Numbered from the stretch's first letter, positions 11,601-53,808 are shown. The stretch: DNA of 64,000 bases from Piscicola geometra (GCA_943735955.1 OX030955.1:7217269-7281268); one strand, 5' to 3'. Notes: generated by a model from the letters alone, not told the origin. Numbers and translations: made by a program.

Positions 11601-14600
11601 GGGGTGGTGTGGTTGTGTGTTTGTTGTGGGGTGGTGTGGTAGTGTGTTTGTTGTGGTGTGGTGTGGTAGTGTGTTTGTTGTGGTGTGGTGTGGTAGTGTG
11701 TTTGTTGTGGGCTGGTGTGGTAGTGTGGTTGTTGTGGGGTGGTGTGGTGTGGTAGTGTGTTTGTTGTGGGGTGGTGTGGTAGTGTGTTTGTTGTGGGGTG
11801 GTGTGGTAGTGTGGTAGCTGTGGTGTGGTGTGATAGTGTGTTTGTTGTGGGGTGGTGTGGTGGGGTAGTGTGTTTGTTGTGGGGTGGTGTGGTAGTGTGT
11901 TTGTTGTGGGGTGGTGTGGTAGTGTGGTTGTTGTGGGGTGGTGTGGTGTGGTAGTGTGTTTGTTGTGGGGTGGTGTGGTGTGGTAGTGTGTTTGTTGTGG
12001 GGTAGTGTGGTTGTTGACAGTGTGGTGTGGTGTGGTAGTGTGGTTGTTGACAGTTTGGTGTGGTTGTTGGAAGTTTGGTGTAGTTGTTGGAAGTTTGGTG
12101 TGGTTGTTGGAAGTTTGGTGTGGTTGTTGACAGTGTGGTGTGGTGTGGTAGTGTGGTAGCTGTGGTGTGGTGTGATAGTGTGTTTTTTGTGGGGTGGTGT
12201 GGTAGGGTAGTGTGTTCGTAGTGGGGTGGTGTGGTGTGGTAGTGTGTTTGTTGTGGGGTAGTGTGGTTGTTGACAGTGTGGTGTGGTGTGGTAGTGTGGT
12301 TGTTGACAGTTTGGTGTGGTTGTTGGAAGTTTAGTGTGGTTGTTGGAAGTTTGGTGTAGTTGTTGGAAGTTTGGTGTGGTTGTTGGAAGTTTGGTGTAGT
12401 TGTTGACAGTTTGGTGTGGTTTTTGGAAGTTTGGTGTGGTTGTTGGAAGTTTGGTGTGGTTGTTGGAAGTTAGGTGTAGTTGTTGGAAGTTTGGTGTGGT
12501 TGTTGACAGTTTGGTGTGGTTGTTGGAAGTTTGGTGTGGTTGTTGGAAGTTTGGTGTGGTTGTTGGAAGTTTGGTGTGGTTTTTGGAAGTTTGGTGTAGT
12601 TGTTGGAAGTTTGGTGTGGTTGTTGGAAGTTTGGTGTGGTTGTTGGAAGTTTGGTGTGGTTGTTGGTAATGAAAGTAGTGTGGTAGTGAAGTGGTGTGGT
12701 TGTTGGTCGTGTACTTGTTGGTGGTGTGGTTGTTGGTGGTGTGGTTGTTGGTGGTGTGGTTGTTGGTGGTGTAGTTGTTGGTGGTGTAGTTGTTGGTGGT
12801 GTAGTGTGATTGCTGGTAGTTTGGTGTGATTGTTGGTAGTGTAGTGTGGTGTTGTTTTATACAGACCCACTAGCAGCAACCGCATCATAATATTCATCCT
12901 CGTCATCGACACCTCCACCACAGCACAGCACACCTGCACTTCCTTCTTTCCACCGAGAGTCTCGAGCTTCTGGATGAGTTGGTGGAAGGGCAGTGAGGGG
13001 GCGAGCCGGTGTGCCCAATGTTCCATGCCCCCCATCAGCATCTGCAGGTCGCTTGCCTGCGAGGCGAGGGGGGGGGGTGTATCGTGTATAATGAGCAAAA
13101 ATGTTTTAATGGTAAAAAAGAAAATATTAATTTTATATAAATCTAAATAATCATCTGGATGCATACTGATTGGCTCATCAGCGTCTATGTAAATGTGATG
13201 CACACCACAGAAGCCTCAGCAACAATTGTCAGTCTCAATAAGCCTTTCCATCTTCAACGGCTACCCGAGTCCCCCCGGACGTAGACATTAATTTCTCCTT
13301 CTTCTTCCCATAAAGTGCAGGGCTCCTCTGGAGCATAGACGCGCTTCAGCGACGGTTGGCATCGAACCCACGCTAGTGAGTCGAATGCCAAGCGTTTTAC
13401 CACTAAGCTAATCGGCCGCCCTTGAAATTCAAAAAATGAAACACACCTCGTGTCCCTTGCCTCTGAAGCGCAACTGAGTCGCCATGGCGAGGAGGGCAGG
13501 CAGGCCGCGAGGAGACTTCAGGCTGTGTGGTGAGGTTGCAGAAGGAGTACTTGAGATTCTTCGAATGACAAGTCACAACTGGACAGCCTTTAGACCATCA
13601 TCATCAATAACATTATTATTACCATTAGATTTTGATAATCATTACCACTCCCATCCTCATCATCATCATCATCATCATCATAGACCACCACTTCTGCACC
13701 AACAGATGAGTGTCGAGCTTTATTTGCTTCCTCAGCACCCTCTTCTCCTTCACCAAGCCGTGAAGCTTTGACAGCACCTTGTCTGCAACACATAAAGTTC
13801 ACTGTGATCTCTAATGTTGAAGCTTATAAACTTTTATTGACTTCCTTCATTATTTATATTAATGCACCTAAGTAGATTATTTTTTGAGTATTATTTTGAA
13901 CCATAGCTATTTTAATTTATTAATAACTTAGAGTTTGTATGGGTCCTAAAGGTTTGATTGCAGGAATTCCAGACTAAAAACAAAACTTCTTGCTGATTCT
14001 ACTCATCATTAGAATTGTCACCCTATTTTTTAGCACTAAAATTTAGTATTTTGGCATGTCAGAAAAGCTGTCTATTAAAAGTTTTCATTTAAAAAATATT
14101 GCAAAAAAAGGTTGTAAGTTAACTGCTAAGAAAGAAAACTGCATATGTGTAAAATGCTGATTTTTTCTTAAAGTTGCATTTTTATGAAAATAAATATATA
14201 AACCTAACCCTTACCCTAACCCTAACCTTAACCCTAAATTGACGTTTTTCGTATGCAGTTAACCTACAATCGCAAACAAATTTGGGGAGCGGTGATGGTT
14301 TAGATGATGGACGTCGGACTTTCGACTCAAAGGTTGCTTGTTCGAATCCCTGAAGAGCAGCCGTGAACTATCATATACCTAGTGTAAATGATGCGGTGTT
14401 TGCGACGTATACATTGAGAGATTTGTACGTCGTGTGGAGTGGCGTCTCTGGCGCATAAGAAGCGTGGTTTTCAGAACCATTTTAACATGGCCTGCGTCTG
14501 CTAGGCTGTGAATAATACAGACCATACAAAAAAGATAAAGTAACCATCTGTGTTGTCTTCATTCGCGGAGTTGCTGTCGTTTCGATCACGCTTGGAAGAC

Positions 14601-14611
14601 TGAGACGGCAT
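5675..14611 (-). CDS. TIPIN: TIMELESS-interacting protein (Tipin/Swi3)
   Basis: Partner of TIMELESS in the replication-fork protection complex (family knowledge). Exons (minus): 14611-14545, 13782-13689, 13522-13447, 13056-12934, 8383-8293, 6143-5947, 5746-5675. The summed length is 720 nt, an intact frame of 239 residues, with every junction in phase. ATG at 14611 opens MPSQSSKRDR. The Swi3 domain spans about residues 45-140: IKLDTHLLVQK, RGLPALLAMATQLRFRGKG, then GGMEHWAHRLAPSLPFHQLI and LGGKKEVQ, VLLKRIHMNM. An acidic Glu run follows. A C-terminal helix EQQERMQRNRQLAMEKLAKK resembles the RPA-binding motif of Tipin. The protein ends soon after this motif, so it lacks the longer tail of vertebrate Tipin. 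The 8292-6144 intron contains a foldback element, and the donor chosen there (phase 1) sits inside the element's target-site duplication. The 12933-8384 intron holds minisatellites and an hAT copy. Confidence 0.85.
6148..6338. repeat. (ATC/GAT)n acidic-coding trinucleotide tract
   Basis: Degenerate gat-rich sequence. On the minus strand it is open and encodes an Asp-rich stretch (GGDDSDEEKEYDDDSG at its start), ending in TAG at the acceptor of TIPIN exon 6143-5947. It is either intronic microsatellite or, before the foldback insertion, part of an acidic TIPIN exon. Confidence 0.6.
6339..8288. mobile_element. Foldback-type transposon with long inverted arms
   Basis: About 1.95 kb flanked by the direct repeat ccaccaagcac (6328-6338 and 8289-8299). 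The arms are inverted copies: left gcctctcggagaaaaagcc, ggataaaataccttct, taaaacggactttttat; right shows the complements in reverse order. Each arm contains an array of a 16-bp unit, gtcttcaggataaaaa (6735-7150), complemented as ttttatcctgaagact (7565-7955), roughly 25 copies per arm. The centre (7160-7560) holds two similar AT-rich segments sharing atacgtgat and ccttaaaact. No transposase frame is present. Structure matches foldback/TIR-array elements: non-autonomous, inserted in TIPIN. A related scrap lies at 60762-60802. Confidence 0.8.
8390..9714. repeat. TIPIN-intron minisatellite (gtgtggtagtgtgtttgttgtgg)
   Basis: Tandem copies of a roughly 19-25-bp unit built from ggtgtggtagtgtg and tttgttgtgg or gtagctgtgg variants. 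Long open frames here are by-products of the repeat length. The array is interrupted by the hAT copy at 9723 and continues to about 12050. Confidence 0.9.
10322..10478 (-). mobile_element. tRNA-derived SINE nested in hAT copy 2
   Basis: On the minus strand, gggtagctgagtcggcaacg resembles an A-box head and ggttcaagtgcaacc resembles a B box. Copy 1 of the host hAT lacks this segment: its sequence runs directly from the ttgatcttattcatatggc side to the gatcattttgac side. The segment is therefore an insertion younger than that hAT family. A decayed relative (gagagtcgttacacggg ... gctacccattc) lies at 21843-21875. Confidence 0.65.
10742..11109 (+). pseudogene. hAT transposase C-terminal remnant
   Basis: Reads NKNVVKKHISNIIEELII, acidic EEDELYKYSQL and then an in-frame stop (cacctaaatt, about 10868). 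It resumes with QEVAKILFSIPASSIPCERN, CGRLTLDPRSPNLKAN and ends LLKNND-stop at 11109. The second part is the conserved hAT dimerisation segment. The upstream catalytic region is missing, so it cannot encode a working transposase. Confidence 0.8.
11543..12050. repeat. TIPIN-intron minisatellite, continuation
   Basis: Same tgttgtggggtggtgtggta units as 8390-9714, resuming directly after the hAT target-site duplication. Confidence 0.9.
12051..12664. repeat. 20-bp minisatellite (gtggttgttggaagtttggt)
   Basis: Regular 20-bp direct repeats, mostly gtggttgttggaagtttggt with gttgacagtttggtg variants. It is a different unit fused to the preceding array. Confidence 0.9.
12665..12850. repeat. 15-bp minisatellite (gttgttggtggtgtg)
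   Basis: Short array of gttgttggtggtgtg/a, ending about 85 bp from TIPIN exon 13056-12934. Confidence 0.85.
13222..13422 (-). mobile_element. tRNA-derived SINE (family with ttagcttagtggtaaaa head)
   Basis: On the minus strand it begins ggccgattagcttagtggta (A-box-like) and continues to a B box gggttcgatgcc. A 3' body follows containing ctccagaggagccctgcact. A second, diverged copy lies at 40845-40985. It is located in a TIPIN intron. The body after the tRNA-like head argues against a functional tRNA gene. Confidence 0.7.
14205..14237. repeat. Short interstitial telomere-like run
   Basis: Near-perfect ccctaa-type units (cttaccctaaccctaacctt). Five or six units in the TIPIN first intron. Confidence 0.7.
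14284..14528 (+). mobile_element. tRNA-derived SINE, copy 1
   Basis: Head contains ggacgtcggactttcgactc and a B-box-like gttcgaatccc. The body has gatgcggtgtttgcgacgta, gtgtggagtggcgtctctgg and gcctgcgtctgctaggct. The same order of segments recurs at 41951-42178, so it is a dispersed family. It sits in the first intron of TIPIN, ending 17 bases before exon 14545. Confidence 0.8.
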
Positions 14612-14715
14612 TTTAAAAGCGGGTGTGGATAAAAAGCGAACGGCGAACAGGCGAACAAACTACGTGGATAAAAAGCGAACTAGCGAAGCGAACTTGTTCG
14701 CACTTAATCCACTTG

Positions 14716-14762
14716 AGCTGTTTGAAAGTGTAATATACTGTACATTACACTTTCAAACAGCT
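14716..14762. other. Perfect 19-bp inverted repeat upstream of TIPIN
   Basis: Arms agctgtttgaaagtgtaat (14716-14734) and attacactttcaaacagct (14744-14762) are separated by 9 nt. It starts 105 bp upstream of the TIPIN start codon. Between it and the gene are two copies of gtggataaaaagcgaac. It could be a small foldback element or a regulatory hairpin. Confidence 0.75.
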
Positions 14763-14820
14763 GAGGCATAAGCACCACGATGAGTCAATGCGGCAGGGTT
14801 GTTGAGGAATGACCGGGATT

Positions 14821-15858
14821 TAGAGCTCGACCGAAACAGATGTTTTTATTTCAGCCGAAACCGAAATTAGGCCGAAATTAAAATCCCATTTTCAGCCGAA
14901 ACCGAAATTAAGCTGAAATTGAATATCAATTTTCGGCCGAAACCGAAATCAAACCGAAATTGTAATCAGATTTTCGGCCGAAACCGAAACCGAAATTTTT
15001 TCCAACTTTTATTAAAAATGAAAAAATAGTATTTAGCGATGAGAATGCCAGTTTAATAAGTAAATCTAAACAAGCGTATATTTTAAGCCAAAAAATAAAA
15101 GTTTTTCAACAACAAAAAAATTTGACAGGCTTTGCTTTAGTCAGACTGACATTTTGTAAAAACTTCCAAATAGGATTCAACGACATTCTCACAATTTATT
15201 TTTGAATTAATTAATCGAAGCCAAATCTTCTCGTTCTTTCGACTTATATATAGTGTTTTTCAAATTGACATCTAGAATTCCAAATGCTTGTATATGTTAT
15301 TCGAACAATTAGTCTTATGTCATCAATAAATCAATTAACCACGATATCTTATAGAGATGAGAATCGAACCCAAAATTAATAATTCGAGTTCGATTGAGGA
15401 TATACAGATACTTACTTTTGACAATAACATTTTTTTAAAAAATGTTTAAAAAAACAGAATTTGTTTAAAAAAGTTTTGTTAAATATCATCATTGAACGTA
15501 TCCCAATTTACTTAAATTTCAAATACATGATTGTTGTTCCAGATGCTTGTATATGTTATTCGAATAATTAGACTGATGACACCCATAAATCAATCAACCA
15601 CGATATCTAATAGATATCTAATAGAGAATCGAATCCGAATTTAATAGTTCGATTGAAGATACAGATATATCAGATAAACTACATAAATAAATACAAATTT
15701 CGGTTTTTCGGTAAATATGAGATCCATTTCGGCCGAAACCGAAATTGAGCCGAAATTACAAAATTATTTTCGGCCGAAACCGATAAATTGCCGAAACTAA
15801 GAAAATTGGCATTTTCGGCGCCGAAACCGAAACCGAACCGAATTTCGGTCGGTCTCTA
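14821..15858. mobile_element. hAT-like non-autonomous element, long form
   Basis: Perfect 8-bp target-site duplication ccgggatt (14813-14820, 15859-15866). Termini tagagctcgaccgaaac / gtttcggtttcggcg-side ending ggtcggtctcta. Subterminal copies of cggccgaaaccgaaatt lie near both ends. No transposase frame. The element at 22220-22671 is an internally deleted version with the same inner segment (caatcaaccacgatatctaa). Confidence 0.85.
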
Positions 15859-15944
15859 CCGGGATTCAAAGCTACGACCTTCAGGTCAGGTTCGAGCGGC
15901 TTAACTACAGTAGCACAAAGCACGAGGATGGTGTAATTGATGAG

Positions 15945-16215
15945 GGTGTAACATGGATTTGAGATGGATGATGGCAAGATGGGGGCATGATGGGGGCATG
16001 ATGGGGGCTTGATGGGGGCTTGATGGGGGCATGATGGGGGCATGATGGGGGCTTAATGGGGGCTTGATGATGGCATGATGGGGGCTTGATGGGGGCTTGA
16101 TGATGGCATGATGGGGGCATGATGGGGGCTTGATGGGGGCTTGATGGGGGCATGAAGGGGGCTTGATGGGGGCATGATGGGGGCTTGATGGGGGCTTGAA
16201 GGGGGCATGATGAAG
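15945..16215. repeat. 11-bp minisatellite (tgatgggggct/atga)
   Basis: Tandem copies of gatgggggcttgatgggggc with catg variants in the TIPIN/mannosidase intergenic region. Confidence 0.9.
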
Positions 16216-16988
16216 TTCTGAAGATTTTATTACGGAAGAAGAAGAAGAAGATTTTATTATTATTTTTATATATTTAGATTTAATTTTTAGAATTTATATG
16301 TATTTACGAAAATTTGGATTAAGACATTAAAAGAAAGTATTTAACTATTGGATTTGGTTTTCAAAATTCTGGATTCGTGCCCCCCAGGTGTACATAAAAC
16401 ATGACAACTGGGAGTGACACAAGAGGCATTGACAGTCGAAGTAGAATGGCTTCAAGAACATGCAGAATTACCGTTTGTAGCACCTTTATGCCAGTGACAT
16501 TCATGCGACATTGTCAAGTATTGGAGACTTTGACCTTTAACGTGTTTAATAACTTTATAAATTGGCACAACGGAAAGCGTGCAACGATGTGCGCTGAAAG
16601 TATTGTATGATTGTTGAATTGATTTGCCAATCAAGAGTAACAGCCTTGCTGAATCGATAACTAACGTGTGAGCCAGTTGTTGCACGCGTTAGAAAGTAAA
16701 GTCAATTGAGTTAGTGGAATGGATTGATATAGTTGTTTAAGTGTCAAGTCACAGATTTATGGTTTCCACAAGAGTCACACAATGTGAAACCCATCGATGT
16801 CTATCCATTCAATTACCAAGTTTACATAACCATTTAGTAAACTATTTCCCCGCGCCCCACCCCTCATTCCAGCCCTCCACCATTCCAGCTATCCCCACCA
16901 CCATCGCACCCACCATTTCAGCAATATCCACTACCATTCCGACCATCCCTCCCTCCCTCCTTCCCTCCCTCCCTCTCTCCCTCCCTCC
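16216..16988. other. Intergenic, 3' flank of the mannosidase gene
   Basis: AT-rich unique sequence followed by a C/T-rich stretch (16850-16985) just beyond the mannosidase stop codon. Short open frames (for example 16401-16610 plus) have no recognisable domain or splice context. No gene called. Confidence 0.5.
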
Positions 16989-30169
<13,181 letters not shown>

Positions 30170-30224
30170 CTCCTAGCTAGATTATAACTGTTAAACTTTG
30201 ATTTTTTAAATGTATGGCCTTTCC

Positions 30225-30232
30225 TTTATATA
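30225..30232 (-). promoter_or_regulatory. TATA box of the mannosidase gene
   Basis: Minus strand reads CTATATAAAGG. It lies 56 bp upstream of the ATG at 30169, which would give a 5' UTR of roughly 25 nt if transcription starts about 30 bp downstream. Position and match are good; activity is inferred. Confidence 0.6.
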
Positions 30233-30536
30233 GTGGTACTTCAACTTATCAGGCTTCTCTCATATGATGTTTAGAATTTTGAAAAAAAATCATTTGATAA
30301 AAGTTAATCTACGCCACATTCTTGTGTAAACATTCGGTCTTGATGATGATTCGAAAGGTTTGTATTTTAAAGTTTTTATGGATTTAGTTATTACATTTTA
30401 CAATATTTTCTAAAACAATTTTAATATTGATTTTATACAAAGGTACACTGTTGTCTTCCATGATCTTGGTGTCACCAGAGGAAAGGAGGTCATATAGCTT
30501 AATAATATACCAGAAGCAGATGTTCTAGCTGGAAAA

Positions 30537-39864
<9,328 letters not shown>

Positions 39865-40291
39865 AACTATTTTATAACTGTTTATAGATGTACATCATTT
39901 TTCCATTCAAAGTTAAGCCAGTTGAGTTATTAATTTTGGGAGATGTTGGGGTTTTGAGTTGTTTATCGAACATCAATGTGATAGGTTTTTTAGGCCACCC
40001 GTCTTCACTATTTTACCGTTTTCTACCTTTTTAAAGTCTATATTCTGCTTTTAATTATATCTAGTTAGTGACTGTATCATTTCACTCATGCAATTTTTCA
40101 TTGTTGATTTTTTAACGGTAAAAATGTATGTGTGTTTTTAATTTTTTTACAATAGTCGCGCGCTTCGTAAAAACGGAAATATATATATAAATATTGGCAT
40201 TACATTAAAAGTTAATTTTCATTTACAATCTATATTTCTTTGTTTATCGGAGATTGAAGGAGCAGCACTTATTAGTTTTTTCAGTCGTAAT
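39865..40291. other. Short intergenic region with candidate DDX3 TATA
   Basis: 427 bp between the F-box gene stop and the DDX3 start codon, both on the plus strand. It contains atatatatataaatatt at about 40178-40194, roughly 100 bp before the ATG, a possible TATA element. No other gene. Confidence 0.45.
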
Positions 40292-49737
<9,446 letters not shown>

Positions 49738-49978
49738 GAAGCAGTGTGGTGGTGTCCGGCAGGGTGGTGTCGGTGGTGGGGATGTGAGGGTAGGTGGTTA
49801 GTGAATGCTCAGTTAGTTAGTGGTGGTCTGTGGTTGGTCTGTGGTTGGTCTGTGGTTGGTCTATGGTTGGTCTGTGGTGGTCTATGGTTGGTCTGTGGTT
49901 GGTCTATGGTTGGTCTGTGGTTGGTCTATGGTTGGTCTGTGGCGGGAAGTGGTGATGAGACGAGATGTGAGCTGCGGC

Positions 49979-49984
49979 ATTAAA
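49979..49984 (+). other. Candidate DDX3 polyadenylation signal
   Basis: attaaa, 242 bp after the DDX3 stop codon. It is preceded at 49815-49945 by a ggttggtctgtggttggtct repeat in the presumed 3' UTR. Confidence 0.4.
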
Positions 49985-50567
49985 ACTTTCCCGTTATAAG
50001 GATGTGTGGTTGATGTAAAATTGGGGGTGGTGGGGGGGAGGTGGGGGTGCTGAAGGTGTTTAAAGCGGTGTTTGCGGCTCATAAGAGATTCATCAGGCCT
50101 CAAAAACGTAAAACACTATGTCACTCGCCGTTAGAACGTTTCCCGTAAGTTTCAGTAAACAACTTGCATTGTCCTTAACTTACATAAACGAATTACATTG
50201 TACTTAGTTTACAGCGAAATCATTAAATATTACTGGATTTACTTCGCAACAATTTTTTCTTTACATGCTTTATCTCCTTAATCCTCAATGATTTCATAAA
50301 AATCATTATTCTTTCACCATCGACGTCATCTTAATTGTTTTCATTTCCTCTCTTTCTCTCGATTTATATAAATACATTTATCTTGATTTGATTAATGTTG
50401 CCATTTTATTATTTTTGTGAACATAATTATTGACGTTTTTATATTATTATCATTCATTATTATTATTATCGTTATTATTACTCCATTATTATAATTACTA
50501 GTACAAGAGGCTCTTTAATACTGGCATCAGGGTTGCTAGGCAGTGGAATGAATACTGTGTGTGTATA

Positions 50568-50780
50568 ATGCTGTACGTGATGCACAGCACACACAGCCAC
50601 TCGGATGGGCTGCCCATTATAATATCACTATTGCTCTTTGTAATAATGACCCTGCCAAAAGACCACGTACAAGCCGCACCACGTCATTTCAATGCCAATG
50701 AAAAGAACACATTTAAAAGGAGCTTGGCCGGAATGCCGAATTTAAGAAATCTAAATCCGCGTCGTTTTGAGAGTGAATAA
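50568..50780 (+). CDS. Small secreted-peptide-like ORF
   Basis: 70-residue frame from ATG 50568 (a second ATG is at 50580). A hydrophobic segment, LPIIISLLLFVIMTL, is followed by a likely signal cleavage near HVQA/APRHF. The C-terminal part has dibasic sites: FKR before SLAGMPNLRNLNP, then RR before FESE-stop. This layout is that of a neuropeptide or hormone precursor, but there is no Gly amidation donor and only one putative peptide. I do not recognise the family. Two bases after the stop lies a cgccttctatatggtgtttt motif shared with several other sites, so it may border a repeat. Single-exon; expression unknown. Confidence 0.35.
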   Translation: MLYVMHSTHSHSDGLPIIISLLLFVIMTLPKDHVQAAPRHFNANEKNTFKRSLAGMPNLRNLNPRRFESE

Positions 50781-50824
50781 CGCCTTCTATATGGTGTTTT
50801 ACGATGTTTAATTCATCATTATAA

Positions 50825-51020
50825 CTGTATATATATACGTATATATATGAAAATAATTATATATATATATATATTGGACAATACTTATATATATATATAT
50901 ATTGGACAATACTTATATATATTTCTTGAACAAGACTTATATATATATATTTATTTAAAAATAATAATTATATATTTATATATTCAAAAAAATAATTATG
51001 CATTATATATATATATTCCA
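50825..51020. repeat. (AT)n with TTGGACAATACTTAT units
   Basis: atatat arrays separated by near-identical attggacaatacttat units, four copies with drift. Followed at 51120-51260 by ttaaacacacacttaaagcac-type degenerate repeats. Confidence 0.8.
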
Positions 51021-51369
51021 CTAGTGAGTGTGTGATTTTGATGGTTGCTGGCTTGGCAATGGCATGTAGGTGAGGCATCAGTACGTGAGTGTGTGGTGCC
51101 TCTTATATCTCTGCATTAGTTTTTCCACGCACGTACACACACTTCAAGCACATATAAACGCACACATTGAGCACATTTAAACACACTTAAAGCACATTAA
51201 AGACGCACACATAGAGCACATTTAAACTCACACTTAAAGCACCTTTAAACGCACATATGAGTGCACTGTTGCGAGCTAGTGTGTATGTGTGCGTGTACAT
51301 ATTGCTAGGTATTCTCCATGCGCGTTGGAGTCTCTCATTTCTCCATTGCTTGCTTTGAGTTTATATTTG

Positions 51370-51740
51370 GCAGGCGTCATCATCATCAGTTACATTGTTA
51401 TCATCGTAATCATTACCTTCATCTTCATTCTTATCATTACCATCACCAATTACATTGTAATAATTGTCATCAATTACATTGTTATAATTATCATCACCAT
51501 TATCACCAATTACATTGTTATAATTATCATCGCCATTATCACCAATTACATTATCATCTTCATCCTTATCATTACCTTCATCTTTATTTTACGATCATCA
51601 TCAGTTACATCGTTATCATCACCATCAATTACATTGTTATCATCTTCATCGTTATCATTACCATCATCATCATTTTCATTATTATCAATACCACTATGAT
51701 AAATTATCATCATTATCAATATTATCAAATACATAAAGAT
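51370..51740. repeat. TCATCATCAATTACATTGTTATAAT minisatellite
   Basis: Degenerate units containing caccaattacattgttataa and catcatcaccatta. No coding gene. Confidence 0.8.
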
Positions 51741-52113
51741 TTTCATCCTTATCTGAACACTTAAAATTAGGATCATCATCACCACTGCATCGTCGTTGTC
51801 ATCATCACACTTATTTACTCTTTTTATGGATGTACTCACATCTTTAACAATTACTCACATACACTTACACACGCACACATCCAAGTTCACCTACACACAC
51901 ACACATCAACTTCAATTTCACCTACACACACACACACAAACACACACACGTATATCAAGACGTATATAAACACACAGACACGAGTGCCACAAAGGACTGC
52001 ATGTTGTGCTGTACTAGCGTGTAAACGTCTGTTCGAATGGACGTTCCATCAATAAAGCCTAGGCCATCACTCCTGCCTGTCTCCTCACCCCCCCCCCCCC
52101 TTCTCTCATACAG

Positions 52114-52212
52114 CCACTTTTCCTCCGATCGCCTGAAAGACCAGTTGGTGCGGGCATTAACAGGTAAAATACAAGCTAGTGCGCAAACGAACGATGGGTC
52201 AATGAGTATGAG
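52114..52212 (+). CDS. Orphan candidate exon
   Basis: 99 nt between a strong acceptor (long poly-C, ttctctcatacag) and a strong donor (gaggtaagtg). Phase 2 in and out, open frame HFSSDRLKDQLVRALTGKIQ then ASAQTNDGSMSMR. No partner exon was found within the window and the family is not recognised. A 146-codon open frame on the opposite strand (52395-51955) is an alternative reading. Confidence 0.25.
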
Positions 52213-52938
52213 GTAAGTGAATGAGAATTGTTGATAACTTTCTTGACAAAAATCGCGGTATTCAAAAAAAGGTTCACATAAAATGTAAGCATTTATTTGA
52301 AAAACCATTTGAACATGCGCTAAATAAATTGAAACATTTTCAATATCTCGATACTTCATATCAAAAAATTTCTCTGGCTTTGAAGTCATCATCAAATGAT
52401 TGAGAAAAAATGTCTAGGCAAGCAACTTGTCGCCATTGTGTCACCAAGCAGGTGAGTTATTAAAAGGCTTCATAAAAACCCTTTGTCTCCCTTAGCTGTT
52501 CACGGTGTTTATCTAAGTGAATCTTTTAGCCATTGAGTCCACTAAAATACCCACCACAGCTGACCAAATAATAATAAAACCAGTTTCAAATGGAAGACCC
52601 AGAACCACATCTCCATTTGTTAAAACAAAATATCATGTTTAAAATAGAATACGATTGCGGTGGTTGGTGGTTTAGTGGTCGTGGTTTCAGTGTGTGGTTG
52701 TGGGAAAGAAGATGTATAACTTATAAAAAATTTGAATAAAGATGATGATAACAGGGTTGAGTATTCGTGATCACACATCAAAATAGTCAGAAAGGGAGAA
52801 ACCAACTACTTTTCTATTCGATAAATATCAATAATTTATTTCGATATTATTTTTTAAATTAAAACTTACACTAGAAGAAAATACGTTGTTTTTGATGATA
52901 TAAAAACATTATGGACAAAACATCAAATATCTTTTAAA

Positions 52939-53808
52939 ATGTCTCTCATTTACTTCATAACCTTTTTTCTATATGTAAAGATTACTCAAGCAGGTTTTTA
53001 TCATTAGTTTGTAGACAACTTTGTTTAAATGTAATAGTTTTTTGGTCATTCACGATATGCTCCATCACCACAGTTAACTTTACTGCCGAAGAGTTGAACC
53101 TGACAGGTAAGCCCATCGAAGTGATTTACGCCACGAGTGAGCCTGAAAACGCCTTGGATGGTGATGAAAGCACTTATTTCGAAGCCAAGTTGGACGAAAC
53201 CGTCTCTACACTTTATTGGAAAGTGGAATTTGGAAAAAACTACTTAGTTGAAAAGGTGGAAGTGAAAGCAAGCATGTTCTGGTGAGATTGTTTTTCCGAG
53301 CTTAATTATATGCATTATAAACGAATAAAGTCTTTTCCATGCCTCTTTGCGAGGGTTTCAAGAACACCTTCCAAATCCCTCACACATTCGGTGCAATGCA
53401 TCGATATGCAATTGTAAATTTGAACAAATCTTAAAGCATTTCTGAAATTTTTTATTTTTTTTGATGCGATTATTACAAGTACTCAAGTTCTGCTCTTTAG
53501 TGAAGGGTTTCCACATTTCAAATTTTTAATCTTTCGAACCGAGTTATGAAATAATACGCCATTGATCTACCTACTGAATGGCTACTTTAACACCAGGGAG
53601 TGCACGCCAGAGTACGCAGCCTTTTGCGGAGAGAAGTCCTTCCGAGTGAATCTCTTCAAGAAGGAAGATAGCTTCACGTGTGGCAGGAGCAACTCTTTAC
53701 TCAGAGTCGTTATCCTCTGTGAATCAACCGATAAATTCTCAGGGCTCGAAATAAATGGATATGGAACACTTCTCAAGGTGTACTTCGTGAAGGTTTACGC
53801 TGAATTTG
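52939..53808 (+). CDS. Secreted galactose-binding-domain (discoidin/fucolectin-like) protein, 5' exons
   Basis: Exons 52939-52993, 53074-53281, 53597-53808, all GT-AG with matching phases. Exon 1 is a signal peptide: MSLIYFITFFLYVKITQA. Exons 2-3 encode VNFTAEELNLTGKPI, ATSEPENALDGDESTYFEAK and LYWKVEFGKNYLVEKVEVKA. This is the pattern of a galactose-binding/F5-8C-like beta sandwich (A.DG...T....; W.V.FG..Y.V..V.V). Exon 3 continues with cysteine-containing strands: ECTPEYAAFCGEKSFRVN, VVILCEST and VYFVKVYAEF. Exon 3 ends in phase 1 (GAATTTG then GTGAGT), so at least one more exon is required. Five exon-like units at 55385, 57012, 58281, 59029 and 60175 begin in exactly that phase. Specific ligand unknown. 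Confidence 0.7.

Noticed and set aside
12860..12933. Read-through extension of the TIPIN exon (CCAVVEVSMTRMNIMM)
   Set aside because: The exon at 8383-8293 (VLLKRIHMNMSIIDHEAVD) matches Tipin after KKEVQ and is in phase, so 12933 is a donor.
13330..13422. Possible tRNA genes (also 14284, 10440, 40930, 41960)
   Set aside because: A/B-box-like heads but poor cloverleaf potential, and conserved non-tRNA bodies repeated elsewhere; classed as tRNA-derived SINEs.
16401..16685. Short overlapping frames on both strands in the intergenic region
   Set aside because: No domain, no splice context, no hydrophobic or repeat structure of note; expected by chance.
51955..52395. 146-codon minus-strand frame starting MMMTSKPEKFFDMKYR
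   Set aside because: No recognisable domain, spans poly-C and CA repeats, and overlaps the better-supported splice signals on the other strand.
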